Shown here one piece after another: positions 23,494-30,296 of a stretch of DNA of 40,664 bases (position 1 is the stretch's first letter; every line of letters starts with the position of its first letter). The stretch is from a virus. The notes under the pieces are model-generated. The model searched no databases, had not been told where the DNA came from, and saw only the letters and a list, made by a program, of their open reading frames with translations. Position numbers and translations under genes: made by a program. Where the stretch lies: IMG/VR virus record IMGVR_UViG_3300050821_007467, positions 1 through 40,664 of that record; one strand, written 5' to 3'.

Positions 23494-23979
23494 ATGCCAA
23501 TCAACATCTACCTAGCAGCACCGTTTTTCACACCAAGTCAACTTGAGACGGTTGGGCAGCTTGAGTTTATAATTCAAAGTTACAAACAATTCCAACTATA
23601 CAGTCCACGACAAAGTGGCATAATCCTCAAGGATTTGTCTGCGGTAGACCGCGAACTAGCAGCCGACAAAGTGCTGCAAGAAAACGTCAAGCAAGTGCGC
23701 TGGGCGGACGTGGTTGTGGCCCTGGTAGATGATAGAGATCCAGGGACAATTTGGGAAATGGGTCTGCACCACGGCATTGGCCTAATGGCACCGTGGCCAC
23801 CGCGCGCAACCATCACTTATACCGCGCATGACTACGGACTAAATGTAATGCTGGCACGCAGCGTGGCGGCACATTGTTGTGGGATGGAGGAACTAGCGAA
23901 ATGCCTAGACATACTGGCCAAAAGTGGCGTCGGCGCCCTAAGAACAACGCTGTTGAAGCGGCCAACAACAGCGACGTAA
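23494..23979 (+). CDS. Nucleoside 2-deoxyribosyltransferase
   Basis: A 161-residue enzyme. INIYLAAPFF with a following Q, QLYSPRQSG, Asp72 in WADVVVALVDDRDPGT and Glu88 in TIWEMG match the family, where the Glu forms the covalent deoxyribosyl intermediate and the Asp binds the sugar. It exchanges bases between deoxynucleosides. The start at 23494 is where family homology begins; an upstream GTG at 23437 overlaps the previous gene and would add 19 residues. Phages use it to salvage or to introduce unusual bases. Confidence 0.88.
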   Translation: MPINIYLAAPFFTPSQLETVGQLEFIIQSYKQFQLYSPRQSGIILKDLSAVDRELAADKVLQENVKQVRWADVVVALVDDRDPGTIWEMGLHHGIGLMAPWPPRATITYTAHDYGLNVMLARSVAAHCCGMEELAKCLDILAKSGVGALRTTLLKRPTTAT

Positions 23980-24179
23980 CCATACTAACCAAGTCCGAGC
24001 TAGATTTGCTGCTGGCCATGTTTGCGCACTTTAACCGTGAAGCGTGGCCAGCAGAATGGTTGGAAATGAACATAAACGTAGATCAACTGGAAGAAAAGAT
24101 ATGGCAACTAAAAAAGCTCCATCACCCAAGCCGCATAACCTCGACCAAGAAAAAACAGACAGCAACCTTGGCCACCTGA
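23901..24179 (+). CDS. Small hypothetical protein
   Basis: A 92-residue protein from an ATG at 23901 with GGAGG about 10 bases upstream; it overlaps the end of the deoxyribosyltransferase gene by 79 bases. The basic N-terminus (MPRHTGQKWRRRPKNN) is followed by two predicted helices (SELDLLLAMFAHFN, VDQLEEKIWQLKKLHH). Not recognised. The next small gene starts inside it at 24101. Confidence 0.5.
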   Translation: MPRHTGQKWRRRPKNNAVEAANNSDVTILTKSELDLLLAMFAHFNREAWPAEWLEMNINVDQLEEKIWQLKKLHHPSRITSTKKKQTATLAT

Positions 24180-24328
24180 TGATAGCATGGCACCATGATA
24201 TTTGTCAGGTGACCGGCACCTTGGCGCTGCGCATTACCAAGCGCACCATCACGCGCCGCGAGGTTCAGGAATGGGCCAACGCCCTGACCACGACTGCCAA
24301 GCAGATGCAGGACTGGGTTAATACGTAA
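24101..24328 (+). CDS. Small hypothetical protein
   Basis: A 75-residue protein from an ATG with GGAAGAAAAG upstream. N-terminus Lys/Pro-rich, then two helices (HLMIAWHHDICQVTGTLALR, REVQEWANALTTTAKQMQDW). No family recognised. It overlaps the previous gene by 79 bases and its stop overlaps the HAD start (TAATG), so translation is coupled. Confidence 0.55.
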   Translation: MATKKAPSPKPHNLDQEKTDSNLGHLMIAWHHDICQVTGTLALRITKRTITRREVQEWANALTTTAKQMQDWVNT

Positions 24329-24684
24329 TGAATTTGTTGGTAAGTGATATTGATGGTACCTTGGCCAATGACAATAAGCCCGTGCTGCCTATGTGCCAGC
24401 TATTGCAAAGCCTCGCCCACAATGGTGATTGGCAATTGGCATTCGTCACCAGTCGCCAAGCCAAGCTACGGCAACCTACCATGGCGTGGCTCATGCAGCA
24501 CTGCCCGGTTGGTGACCAAATATTAATGCGCCCTGATGATGACTGGGACCCCGCACCATTGTTGAAACAACGATTGGTTTTGACCTTGCTTAAGGACTAC
24601 ACAAATGTCATAGCAATTGACAGCAGAGACGATATCTGTTTGGTCTATAAGCAAATAGGCTTGCAGGTGCTGCAATGTCTTTAA
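24328..24684 (+). CDS. HAD phosphatase, polynucleotide kinase 3'-phosphatase-like
   Basis: A 118-residue HAD enzyme. Motif I is SDIDGT (Asp7/Asp9), motif II AFVTSRQ, the Lys of motif III lies in PLLKQRL, and motif IV is IAIDSRDDI. The RPDDDWDP segment resembles the C-terminal phosphatase domain of T4 polynucleotide kinase, which removes 3' phosphates from nucleic acid ends; a stand-alone nucleotide phosphatase is also possible. Its last 20 codons are repeated, diverged, after the inserted homing gene (25162-25230), so the 3' end now in use was probably brought in with that insert. The stop overlaps the homing gene start. Confidence 0.82.
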   Translation: MNLLVSDIDGTLANDNKPVLPMCQLLQSLAHNGDWQLAFVTSRQAKLRQPTMAWLMQHCPVGDQILMRPDDDWDPAPLLKQRLVLTLLKDYTNVIAIDSRDDICLVYKQIGLQVLQCL

Positions 24685-25154
24685 CTGTTGCTTATCTTCG
24701 TAGCATTTTACACTATAACAAGCGCACAGGAATCTTTACTTGGCGTGTTACAAAAAGGTGTGTGTGTATTGGTATGATTGCTGGTTGTATCACTCACAAA
24801 AAATATATTCGTATTCAAATTAATGGTCGTCCATATATGGCACATCGTCTTGCTTGGTTATATGTAACTGGTAGTTGGCCTAAAGAAGAAATTGATCATA
24901 AAGATTGTAACGGAATTAATAATAAATGGAAAAATCTGCGTCAAGCAAACCGCACACAACAATGTCAAAATACAAGAATTTTTTTAAAAGGAGTTAGAAA
25001 ATCAAAACGCAACTTGAAAAAACCATGGCGCGTAACAATTCAAGCCAATTACAAAATATATAATTTAGGAAGTTTTTCAACAATTGCTGAAGCAAAAGCT
25101 ATTTATGCCGCTGCAGCAAAACGTTTACATGGTGAATTTGCAAGGATAGAATAA
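24675..25154 (+). CDS. HNH-AP2 homing endonuclease (inserted, AT-rich)
   Basis: A 159-residue mobile endonuclease. The HNH core is AHRLAWLYVTGSWPKEEIDH, then KDCNGINNKWKNLRQA (His57, Asp74-His75, Asn82/83, NLR 87-89), as in phage HNH_3 genes. The C-terminal AP2-like DNA-binding part has KPWRVTIQANYKIYNLGSF, then STIAEAKAIYAAA and LHGEFA. Its A+T content is far above the neighbours. The start codon overlaps the HAD stop exactly as the next gene's start (25215) overlaps the HAD remnant, which shows where it landed. It probably cleaves genomes lacking the insert and spreads by repair. Confidence 0.9.
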   Translation: MSLTVAYLRSILHYNKRTGIFTWRVTKRCVCIGMIAGCITHKKYIRIQINGRPYMAHRLAWLYVTGSWPKEEIDHKDCNGINNKWKNLRQANRTQQCQNTRIFLKGVRKSKRNLKKPWRVTIQANYKIYNLGSFSTIAEAKAIYAAAAKRLHGEFARIE

Positions 25155-25161
25155 TGTATGC

Positions 25162-25230
25162 TGTGACAACGACGTTTGTGCAGTTTACAAACAACTAGGA
25201 ATACAGGTGCTCCAATGTTTGACAAACTGA
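25162..25230 (+). pseudogene. Remnant of the original HAD gene 3' end
   Basis: In one frame these bases encode CDNDVCAVYKQLGIQVLQCL plus TN and a TGA stop. The HAD gene ends RDDICLVYKQIGLQVLQCL, so about 13 of 17 core residues are identical although many third codon positions differ. The remnant lacks a start and begins just after the homing gene stop. The most economical reading is that the insertion displaced the resident 3' end and supplied its own diverged copy. Confidence 0.8.
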
Positions 25231-25412
25231 CGGAATGGGAACGTCGCGCCAACGCTGGTGACAGTCGCTATGCAATGGCACTGGGCCTTATGGCAATTGC
25301 CAATGCAATCAACGCTCTGGCCTATAAGGAAAGTGCAATAGTAGAAAGTGTTGGTGCTTCCATAGATGAAAAATTTGATGCGCTAATGGAAGTGATGGAA
25401 GGTAAAAAATAA
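25215..25412 (+). CDS. Small hypothetical protein
   Basis: A 65-residue helical protein. The start at 25215 lies in the HAD remnant (CAATG), so before insertion it was translationally coupled to the HAD gene. Sequence: FDKLTEWERRANAGD, ALGLMAIANAINALA, VGASIDEKFDALMEVMEG; amphipathic helices with no recognised family. Its stop overlaps the dehydrogenase start by one base (TAATG). Confidence 0.65.
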   Translation: MFDKLTEWERRANAGDSRYAMALGLMAIANAINALAYKESAIVESVGASIDEKFDALMEVMEGKK

Positions 25413-26089
25413 TGCATGCCATTGTAACCGGTGGGCGTGGTGGCTTGGGCCGTGCATTGGTCAGCGAGCTCGCGCAGCACTATAACGTAACCATTTGGGA
25501 TTTGCCCAACGTTGATGTTACCAGCACCCAAAGCATACGGAACGCCATAACCGCGCTTAAAGGTGCCCACGTTGACTTGCTGGTGAATTGCGCTGGGGTG
25601 AATGTGGTGAATTATCTTAAGGACTTGACACCCACGCAATGGCACAAGGTTATGGCCGTCAACGCCACCGGCATTTATAACACCGTGCACGCGCTGCTGC
25701 CGCTGCTGCGTGACGGCACTGTATGCAACATCATCAGCAACGCCAGCCATGTGCCGATGACTGCCTCTATTGCCTACAACGCCAGCAAAGCCGCCGCGCA
25801 TATGATGACGCGCCAGATGGCCCATGAACTATTTGTTACGGACCGCATTATCGTTTTTGGCGTCAGCCCCAACCGGCTGGCTGGCACGGCAATGTCCAGC
25901 AGCGTTGACGCACAGGTTAGCAAAGTCCGGGGCTGGACCTGGGACGAAGTTAAAGCCAAGCAAACAAGTAGCTTGCCAGTGGGCGCCGAAACACCTATAA
26001 ATGCCGTTGCCGAGTTGGTTGGTTGGTTGCTAACAGAAAAAGCAAGGCACTACTACCTACACGGCTGCATTCTGCCATATGGGTCTTAA
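25412..26089 (+). CDS. Short-chain dehydrogenase/reductase (SDR)
   Basis: A 225-residue SDR. The Rossmann nucleotide-binding loop is TGGRGGLG (6-13), NCAG at 59-62 supports the central sheet, and the catalytic set is Ser109, Tyr122 and Lys126 (YNASK). DLPNVDVT near residue 30-37 suggests NAD(H) preference, since an acidic residue follows strand 2. SDRs reduce or oxidise alcohols, sugars or keto groups; the substrate is unknown. It sits within the nucleotide-related operon, unusual cargo for a phage. A sugar-nucleotide or base-modification step is possible but unproven. Confidence 0.9.
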   Translation: MHAIVTGGRGGLGRALVSELAQHYNVTIWDLPNVDVTSTQSIRNAITALKGAHVDLLVNCAGVNVVNYLKDLTPTQWHKVMAVNATGIYNTVHALLPLLRDGTVCNIISNASHVPMTASIAYNASKAAAHMMTRQMAHELFVTDRIIVFGVSPNRLAGTAMSSSVDAQVSKVRGWTWDEVKAKQTSSLPVGAETPINAVAELVGWLLTEKARHYYLHGCILPYGS

Positions 26090-26163
26090 ATGTTAACGCA
26101 GAATTTATTTGGACAGGTTTAATTCACCAAAAGAAGCGCATGAGGCATATATGGGAATGGACC

Positions 26164-26505
26164 ATGAGAACCAATCTAGCTGACAAAATTTGGCAAAAAA
26201 CCGAGTTTGATTTACAAATTGGTGAACTATTGACCAAAGCAAAAGCAGCCTGTGACGCTGGGCGTGAGCCAGACGCTGCAATTGCCCCTACTATTAGGAA
26301 ATTAGAAATACGATCAAAGGCATTGGCGCTAGAAATTGGTGAAATGATGATAGCTAAACCGCACAAAGTGCAGCTTGCCATGGGCAAAGCCTATGACGCC
26401 GCATTGGTAGCTGCCTATGTTGCATATGCCAAGGATCCAAATCAAAAAACCTATGATAAAATTTTAGATAAACTGTTGCGTATAGTAAAGGCTGCCCAAC
26501 AATGA
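26164..26505 (+). CDS. Helical hypothetical protein
   Basis: A 113-residue, mostly helical protein. I chose the ATG at 26164 because GGGAA lies 6 bases upstream; 26140 is an alternative and the frame is open to 26023. Pattern: LADKIWQKTEFDLQIGELLTKA, IAPTIRKLEIRSKALALEIG, MMIAKPHKVQLAMGKAYDAAL; Ala- and Lys-rich. No family recognised. It overlaps the next gene by 4 bases (ATGA). Confidence 0.6.
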   Translation: MRTNLADKIWQKTEFDLQIGELLTKAKAACDAGREPDAAIAPTIRKLEIRSKALALEIGEMMIAKPHKVQLAMGKAYDAALVAAYVAYAKDPNQKTYDKILDKLLRIVKAAQQ

Positions 26506-27002
26506 AGATGGACCAAATTGCTGTAGCCGTAACCAACGCCCAGCAGCGGGACGTTGTCATGGAGCATTTCAATTTAAAAGAGCGACCATGGATTAATGAC
26601 ATTGTTACGTGCCGCAGTTGGGTACTAGGTGAAGGCCATAAAGAGCATCAAAATGTTGCGCACTTAATGTTCAACTACAGCATGCATATGGAATTTGAAA
26701 TTATCCAATGGCTTGAGGGGCCAAACTGGCACCTGCGCAGCCCATGGTATGGCTTGGGCAATCCATTTTTCAGCCACGTTGGCGTGCACCTAGACGAATG
26801 GGAAGCATGGCCAACGGAAACCAACACCTGCAGACTGGTGCAAAAAACCATAACGCTTGAACATACCAACACAGACTTCAGCAACCCACGCAGTGAACTG
26901 TTTGGTAGGCAGTACCAGTACCAAATCTACGCCTTTAGCCCTGGATGCTATTTCAAATACATCAAGCGCATCCAACCACCAACAGAAAGGACCACACCAT
27001 GA
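26502..27002 (+). CDS. VOC/glyoxalase-fold-like phage protein
   Basis: A 166-residue protein. The opening MKMDQIAVAVTNAQQRD, central MHMEFEIIQWLEGPNWHLRS and FFSHVGVHLDEWEAW follow the beta-alpha-beta-beta-beta rhythm of the vicinal oxygen chelate fold, with H and E at ligand-like positions. Proteins with 'EFE(L/I)I.(Y/W).EGPNWH...FISH(V/L)G.H' recur in phages, without a known substrate. Overlaps the flanking genes as ATGA at both ends. Assignment to the fold is by motif rhythm only. Confidence 0.55.
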   Translation: MKMDQIAVAVTNAQQRDVVMEHFNLKERPWINDIVTCRSWVLGEGHKEHQNVAHLMFNYSMHMEFEIIQWLEGPNWHLRSPWYGLGNPFFSHVGVHLDEWEAWPTETNTCRLVQKTITLEHTNTDFSNPRSELFGRQYQYQIYAFSPGCYFKYIKRIQPPTERTTP

Positions 27003-27349
27003 AATATATTGATGTAAGGCTGCGCATACCCATAAACAAAATGGGCGTGCTGGTAGACGCATTACCCGAATGGGCCAACATGGTCGGCTATGACAAGCTT
27101 GAGCCGGTTGAGCGCCGCGCCTATGCAAAGCGCCAAAACGGCAAAACCCAAAAAGGCGTTTACAAACCCGGCAAGGGCACGGCTGCCGAAGCTGTGCTGA
27201 AAGCATTGAACAAGCCAATGCGCCGGTTTGAAATTATCAATAAACTTAACGGCAAGCAAAAGGAAAAAGCCGTCAGTAGCGCCATTCATAGCTTGGCTAA
27301 CAAAGGCTTACTTGTAAGGGAGGGCGACGCCTATGCTCGCGCGCACTAA
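26999..27349 (+). CDS. Winged-helix-like small protein
   Basis: A 116-residue protein. The ATG at 26999 overlaps the previous stop as ATGA and AAAGGA lies 8 bases upstream. The N-terminal half has a strand (YIDVRLRIPI) and a basic linker with KRQNGKTQKGVYKPGKG; the C-terminal half AAEAVLKALNKPMRRFEIIN, SSAIHSLANKGLLVREG reads as a winged helix (helix, turn, recognition helix, wing). It is probably a DNA-binding regulator or accessory of the early operon. Confidence 0.62.
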   Translation: MKYIDVRLRIPINKMGVLVDALPEWANMVGYDKLEPVERRAYAKRQNGKTQKGVYKPGKGTAAEAVLKALNKPMRRFEIINKLNGKQKEKAVSSAIHSLANKGLLVREGDAYARAH

Positions 27350-27608
27350 AGCCAGCCGCACACTGCGGGTCTATAAATCATATAACTTCCTGGACAAGGA
27401 CCCCATTGTTGACTACACCCGGACCAAGGTATTTGCCAACGGTGGCCCCAGCAAAATAGCCAAGGAAAGTAACGTGGCACCCACCACGTTGTACGGTTGG
27501 TATAAAGGCCGCACCCGCCGCCCGCAATTTGCCACCGTGGCTGCCGTGCTGTTAGCCTGTGGCGAGCGCACCGTAGACCTGCGCAGTGTAATGCGCCGTG
27601 GAAAATAG
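27333..27608 (+). CDS. HTH protein, phage Cro/XRE-like
   Basis: A 91-residue protein with a helix-turn-helix: TKVFANGGPSKIAKESNVAP and TTLYGWYKGRTRRPQFATV. The G-x-(P)-x-x-(I)-A-x-x-(S)-(N)-V-x-x-(T)-(T)-(L)-x-x-W pattern matches YdaS/XRE-like phage regulators, which bind operators as dimers. It overlaps the previous gene by 17 bases. It might repress early or alternative promoters; no operator is identified. Confidence 0.75.
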   Translation: MLARTKASRTLRVYKSYNFLDKDPIVDYTRTKVFANGGPSKIAKESNVAPTTLYGWYKGRTRRPQFATVAAVLLACGERTVDLRSVMRRGK

Positions 27609-27610
27609 CC

Positions 27611-27838
27611 ATGCTGGAAATAAGAACCCGTGAGGACTTTGAAGCCTTCCTGACCATGGCAGCCCGTGGTGACCGCGCCATTTATTATCGCGGCTACCTC
27701 GCTGCTGAGCAAGCCAGCAAGCCAGTGCTGCGTGAGCTTAATGTAGCGGTCAACGCTGCCAAGGAAAATGACCAAGTTGTGATGCTCCAGAAAAAATTGG
27801 CTGACTACCTGTACGAGTACCACGTCATAAGGACGTAG
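27611..27838 (+). CDS. Small hypothetical protein
   Basis: A 75-residue protein beginning 2 bases after the HTH gene. Contents: TREDFEAFLTMAARGDRAIYYRG, then AAEQASKPVLRELNVAVNAAKEN and a helical C-terminus ending LYEYHVI. The 'YYRG.LA' segment recalls a small phage family with conserved YY-x-G-x-L before a helix; no function known to me. Confidence 0.62.
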   Translation: MLEIRTREDFEAFLTMAARGDRAIYYRGYLAAEQASKPVLRELNVAVNAAKENDQVVMLQKKLADYLYEYHVIRT

Positions 27839-27839
27839 C

Positions 27840-28028
27840 ATGGCTGACGAACAAGCCATTATCAATTGCACTGGTTGTGGGGTGCCAATCCTCACATGGT
27901 GGGCGTCAGGGAACCATGGTCTACTGCGCGGTGACTATGTTTTAATTGCCGACACGGTGTGGCACCCTAAATGCTGGGAAAAGCAAACGGAAAAGTATGC
28001 ATGGCCAGAACTACCGACCAAATCCTAG
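27840..28028 (+). CDS. Small zinc-binding-like protein
   Basis: A 62-residue protein with CTGCG near the N-terminus and HPKCW near residue 43-47, which could form a Cys3-His zinc site. WWASGNHGLLRGDYVLIAD lies between. Unrecognised. The stop overlaps the next gene's start region. Confidence 0.6.
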   Translation: MADEQAIINCTGCGVPILTWWASGNHGLLRGDYVLIADTVWHPKCWEKQTEKYAWPELPTKS

Positions 28029-28312
28029 AGGCTGCCGCCAACACCTACCGCGAGCGCCACCCAATTTATGGCCGCAACTGGCACAAGGTTGGTGCAGCAA
28101 TGGCGGCAATGTTCCCGGATGGCCTGACCTTAAACACACCAAATGACTTTACCAGGTTTTACTTGTTCACCCTGCAAATCATGAAACAGACTCGTTATGC
28201 CAATAACTTTGCAAGTGGTGGGCACCCTGACAGTGCTTTGGATAATTCTGTTTACAGTGCTTTGCTACTGGCTGTGGACGAGGAAATAAAAGATGGCCAA
28301 GGCAATAACTAA
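28001..28312 (+). CDS. DUF6378-like phage protein
   Basis: A 103-residue helical protein starting at the ATG at 28001 (GGAAAAG upstream). Pattern: TTDQILEAAANTYRERHPIYGRNW, then HKVGAAMAAMFPDG and a helix LFTLQIMKQTRYANN, followed by HPDSALDNSVYSALL. This 'E(A)A....R....YG.....(F)..(I)(A)..W...D...(M)(I).(K)(L)...' order resembles phage DUF6378, related in layout to MazG-type all-alpha pyrophosphohydrolases. Catalytic activity is unproven, and the match is approximate. Confidence 0.6.
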   Translation: MARTTDQILEAAANTYRERHPIYGRNWHKVGAAMAAMFPDGLTLNTPNDFTRFYLFTLQIMKQTRYANNFASGGHPDSALDNSVYSALLLAVDEEIKDGQGNN

Positions 28313-28508
28313 ATACACCACCAATCAACTGGTGCAGGTTAAGGGACGCAAGGCACCCGCGCGCATTAGCTGGCCCGTGGCAATACGCGTACCAACCATC
28401 ATCAATGGTGACTTTGTAATGCAGCAGCGCATAATGTACAAATTCGTTGAAGGCAGTTATGCGTTCTACGCCTGGGAAGATGATGTAACATTGGCCAAAT
28501 CAAAATGA
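28293..28508 (+). CDS. Small hypothetical protein
   Basis: A 71-residue protein, basic N-terminus (KAITKYTTNQLVQVKGRKAPAR) followed by beta-rich stretches (VAIRVPTIINGDFVMQQRIM) ending in YAFYAWEDDVTLAKSK. It overlaps the preceding gene by 20 bases and the next by 4. No family recognised. Confidence 0.6.
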   Translation: MAKAITKYTTNQLVQVKGRKAPARISWPVAIRVPTIINGDFVMQQRIMYKFVEGSYAFYAWEDDVTLAKSK

Positions 28509-28765
28509 AATTCGTACCGTTGCCATCAAAGTTCCAAGAACTACGTGTGTGGGGCACCACGGTTGATGATAGATTTACATTTGTCGTAAGTAAGGATGAA
28601 GAAGAGCGCGAATGGCGTGCCAGCGTTAAGGCCGTAGGTGCCAAGCGGTTTGACAACACCCGCCACGACCTTGGTGAGTTTGACAGTAAAGAAGCAGCCG
28701 AGGCAGCTTGTGAAACGTTTTATGCACAGTGGAAAAGTGACCGCAAGGATGACCGCCAATGTTAA
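28505..28765 (+). CDS. Small hypothetical protein
   Basis: An 86-residue protein starting in an ATGA overlap. A beta-rich first half (ELRVWGTTVDDRFTFVVSKDEE) is followed by EWRASVKAVGAKRFD and a helix DSKEAAEAACETFYAQW. The 'D(S)KEAAEAAC..F...W' ending is common in small phage proteins of unknown role. It overlaps the exonuclease start by 7 bases. Confidence 0.6.
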   Translation: MKFVPLPSKFQELRVWGTTVDDRFTFVVSKDEEEREWRASVKAVGAKRFDNTRHDLGEFDSKEAAEAACETFYAQWKSDRKDDRQC

Positions 28766-29322
28766 GGGCCATGTTGTTTGACACCGAGACAACAGGACTT
28801 ATGTCTACCGCCTTGCTGCAGGCAGATCGGCAGCCCAGCGTGATAGAGTTTTACGGCGCCCTGTACACGTTCAACGGTACCAGCAAGTATAGGCTACTGC
28901 GTGAATTAGACTTGCTGATAAAACCACCAACACCGTTTAAGGAAGAAGGCACCCGCCGCAAAAACATCACCGCCATCACCGGGCTTACAAATGACATGCT
29001 TGCAGGCAAGCCAATGTTTGCTCAAGTGGCCAAGCAAATTTTTAGCTTTATTGAAGAAGCCCCATTGGTAATCGCGCACAACTTGGCCTTTGACAAGGAA
29101 GTGTTGAACCTTGAGGGGCAACGCTTGCAGCGCGTTATTAACTGGCCAATGGGCCTATGTACCATAGAGCAAACCGCGCACCTAAAAGGCGACCGCATGA
29201 AGCTTGAGGAAATGTACACTCACCTGTTCAAGGAAAAATTCGCCACCGCGCACCGCGCCAAAGCGGACGTGCAAGCCCTGGCCAAATGCTGCAATGAGCT
29301 ACACCGGCAGGGGATTATTTAA
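28759..29322 (+). CDS. DnaQ-like 3'-5' exonuclease (DEDDh)
   Basis: A 187-residue proofreading-type exonuclease. ExoI is LFDTETTG (Asp8, Glu10), ExoII is VIAHNLAFDKEVL (Asp112), ExoIII epsilon is AHRAKADVQALAKC (His165, Asp170). ITGLTNDML is also typical. It probably works with the phage DnaE polymerase encoded about 1 kb downstream, replacing host epsilon. The start overlaps the preceding gene. No PHP or clamp-binding motif is obvious. Confidence 0.92.
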   Translation: MLRAMLFDTETTGLMSTALLQADRQPSVIEFYGALYTFNGTSKYRLLRELDLLIKPPTPFKEEGTRRKNITAITGLTNDMLAGKPMFAQVAKQIFSFIEEAPLVIAHNLAFDKEVLNLEGQRLQRVINWPMGLCTIEQTAHLKGDRMKLEEMYTHLFKEKFATAHRAKADVQALAKCCNELHRQGII

Positions 29323-29549
29323 TGGAAGGATTATGGTTGTTTGTAAGCCTCAACGTGTTGGCTCTGCTCGTGAGTGTGTTCCTAATCAATATTCCGCGTC
29401 GGATGCGGATACGAATGGATCATCATATGAAACATGACCAAACACCATTTGAACGTAAACAAAACCGCATTGCCGTTTTATGGTTTGCGGTTATACTGCT
29501 AATCATTTGTATTGGTGGTATGGGGTTTGGCCTATTGGTGCTGCGATGA
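29322..29549 (+). CDS. Small protein with two membrane segments
   Basis: A 75-residue protein, two hydrophobic spans: LWLFVSLNVLALLVSVFLI (about 4-22) and VLWFAVILLIICIGGMGFG (about 53-71), with a polar His/Lys/Arg-rich loop. Both ends are likely on the same side. The size suits a holin or a membrane anchor, but no lysin gene is near, so this is not assigned. It overlaps the exonuclease stop by one base and the next gene as ATGA. Confidence 0.62.
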   Translation: MEGLWLFVSLNVLALLVSVFLINIPRRMRIRMDHHMKHDQTPFERKQNRIAVLWFAVILLIICIGGMGFGLLVLR

Positions 29550-29815
29550 ACATATTAGACGTTGCCGTGCCACCCAGCCCGTGCCTTGCTTGCGGCAAAA
29601 TGAATGACATGGCCATGGGCACTACGCCAGACACTAGACCAAGCCCTGGTGACTTTACCATATGTGCCACGTGTGGGCACGTCATGGTGTTTGCGGCGGA
29701 CCTAACATTGCGCAACCCAATAGGTAAGGAAATGGTTGCCATGGCTGGCGACATACGCCTGCTCAAAGTACAAGCTGCGCGTGTGATGGCTCTCAAGGCC
29801 AAGGAGCGCAAATGA
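29546..29815 (+). CDS. Zinc-ribbon-like small protein
   Basis: An 89-residue protein from an ATG that overlaps the previous stop (ATGA). CLACG (about 13-17) and CATCG (about 40-44) form a four-Cys ribbon. The C-terminal half is a basic helix (IRLLKVQAARVMALKAKE). The 'C.ACG...D.A........P.PGD(F)..C..CG.(V)..(F)' pattern is a known small phage type of unknown role. Confidence 0.65.
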   Translation: MNILDVAVPPSPCLACGKMNDMAMGTTPDTRPSPGDFTICATCGHVMVFAADLTLRNPIGKEMVAMAGDIRLLKVQAARVMALKAKERK

Positions 29816-29970
29816 AAACCACCACCAGTGAACCACAACATATGAATGCGGCCATGTTGCAAGAGCTAGACCGTTTACGGTTAAAAGTGCGCCAGCAGGA
29901 AGCCATGATCCGCGCACAGGCTGAAAAAATCAAAGAGCTTCAAGACGAGATTGCACTTGTAAGCAAATGA
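29812..29970 (+). CDS. Small coiled-coil protein (52 aa)
   Basis: A short frame from the ATG at 29812 to the TGA at 29968-29970, overlapping both neighbours as ATGA. The heptad-like sequence MLQELDRLRLKVRQQEAMI then RAQAEKIKELQDEIALVSK predicts a single coiled coil. It may dimerise with another early protein; function unknown. Confidence 0.6.
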   Translation: MKTTTSEPQHMNAAMLQELDRLRLKVRQQEAMIRAQAEKIKELQDEIALVSK

Positions 29971-30167
29971 AGAAACGTTGGACCACACCAAGCATAAAGC
30001 TGTGGCCAACGGGCGCCCCGGCTCATCAGCGGCACAACTGGGACCGGGGCGCCACCTTTTTGCATGGTGTGCCAAATTACTGGCAATTAGCGGCAATTAC
30101 TGGCACATGTTTAACTACTTGTGCGCATGTGCCAATTGGCACAACCGTCGTGGCAATTGGCGCATAA
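29967..30167 (+). CDS. Possible small protein overlapping phased repeats
   Basis: A 66-codon frame starting in an ATGA overlap with the coiled-coil gene. The first 30 residues (KKRWTTPSIKLWPTGAPAHQ...) may be genuine, but the second half is encoded by the 10-base repeats at 30071-30142 and is low in charged residues. Either the repeats lie inside a real gene or the frame is accidental beyond residue 35. Confidence 0.35.
   Translation: MKKRWTTPSIKLWPTGAPAHQRHNWDRGATFLHGVPNYWQLAAITGTCLTTCAHVPIGTTVVAIGA
30071..30142. repeat. 10-base phased repeats and palindrome before the polymerase gene
   Basis: Three units TGGCAATTAG, CGGCAATTAC, TGGCACATGT follow each other at 30081-30110, preceded by GCCAAATTAC (30071-30080), all in exact 10-base register. 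TGGCACATG and CATGTGCCA (near 30127-30135) form an inverted pair, and GTGCCAATTGGCAC (30129-30142) is a perfect 14-base palindrome. One more GGCAATTGGC lies at about 30152. From 30168 to 30296 I see no gene. The setting, just upstream of a polymerase gene, fits an operator or replication element. Confidence 0.55.
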
Positions 30168-30296
30168 AAGCAAGACTCCTGCGCCAAGGTTACGGACTTT
30201 TGAGGGTACGGCTCCGGGGACTGTGGGTAACTATGGGTATAACTTACCATGGTACCGCGTCGATAGGATTGGCATAGGGCGAGGAGGCCAGCGGCT

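Noticed and set aside
24675-25154. Group I intron carrying the HNH gene
   Set aside because: The HAD gene has its own complete 3' end before the insert and the copy after it is a diverged duplicate, so splicing is not needed. No intron core was recognised, although none was computed.
29322-29549. Holin assignment for the two-span membrane protein
   Set aside because: Size and topology fit, but there is no endolysin or spanin nearby and it lies in the replication operon.
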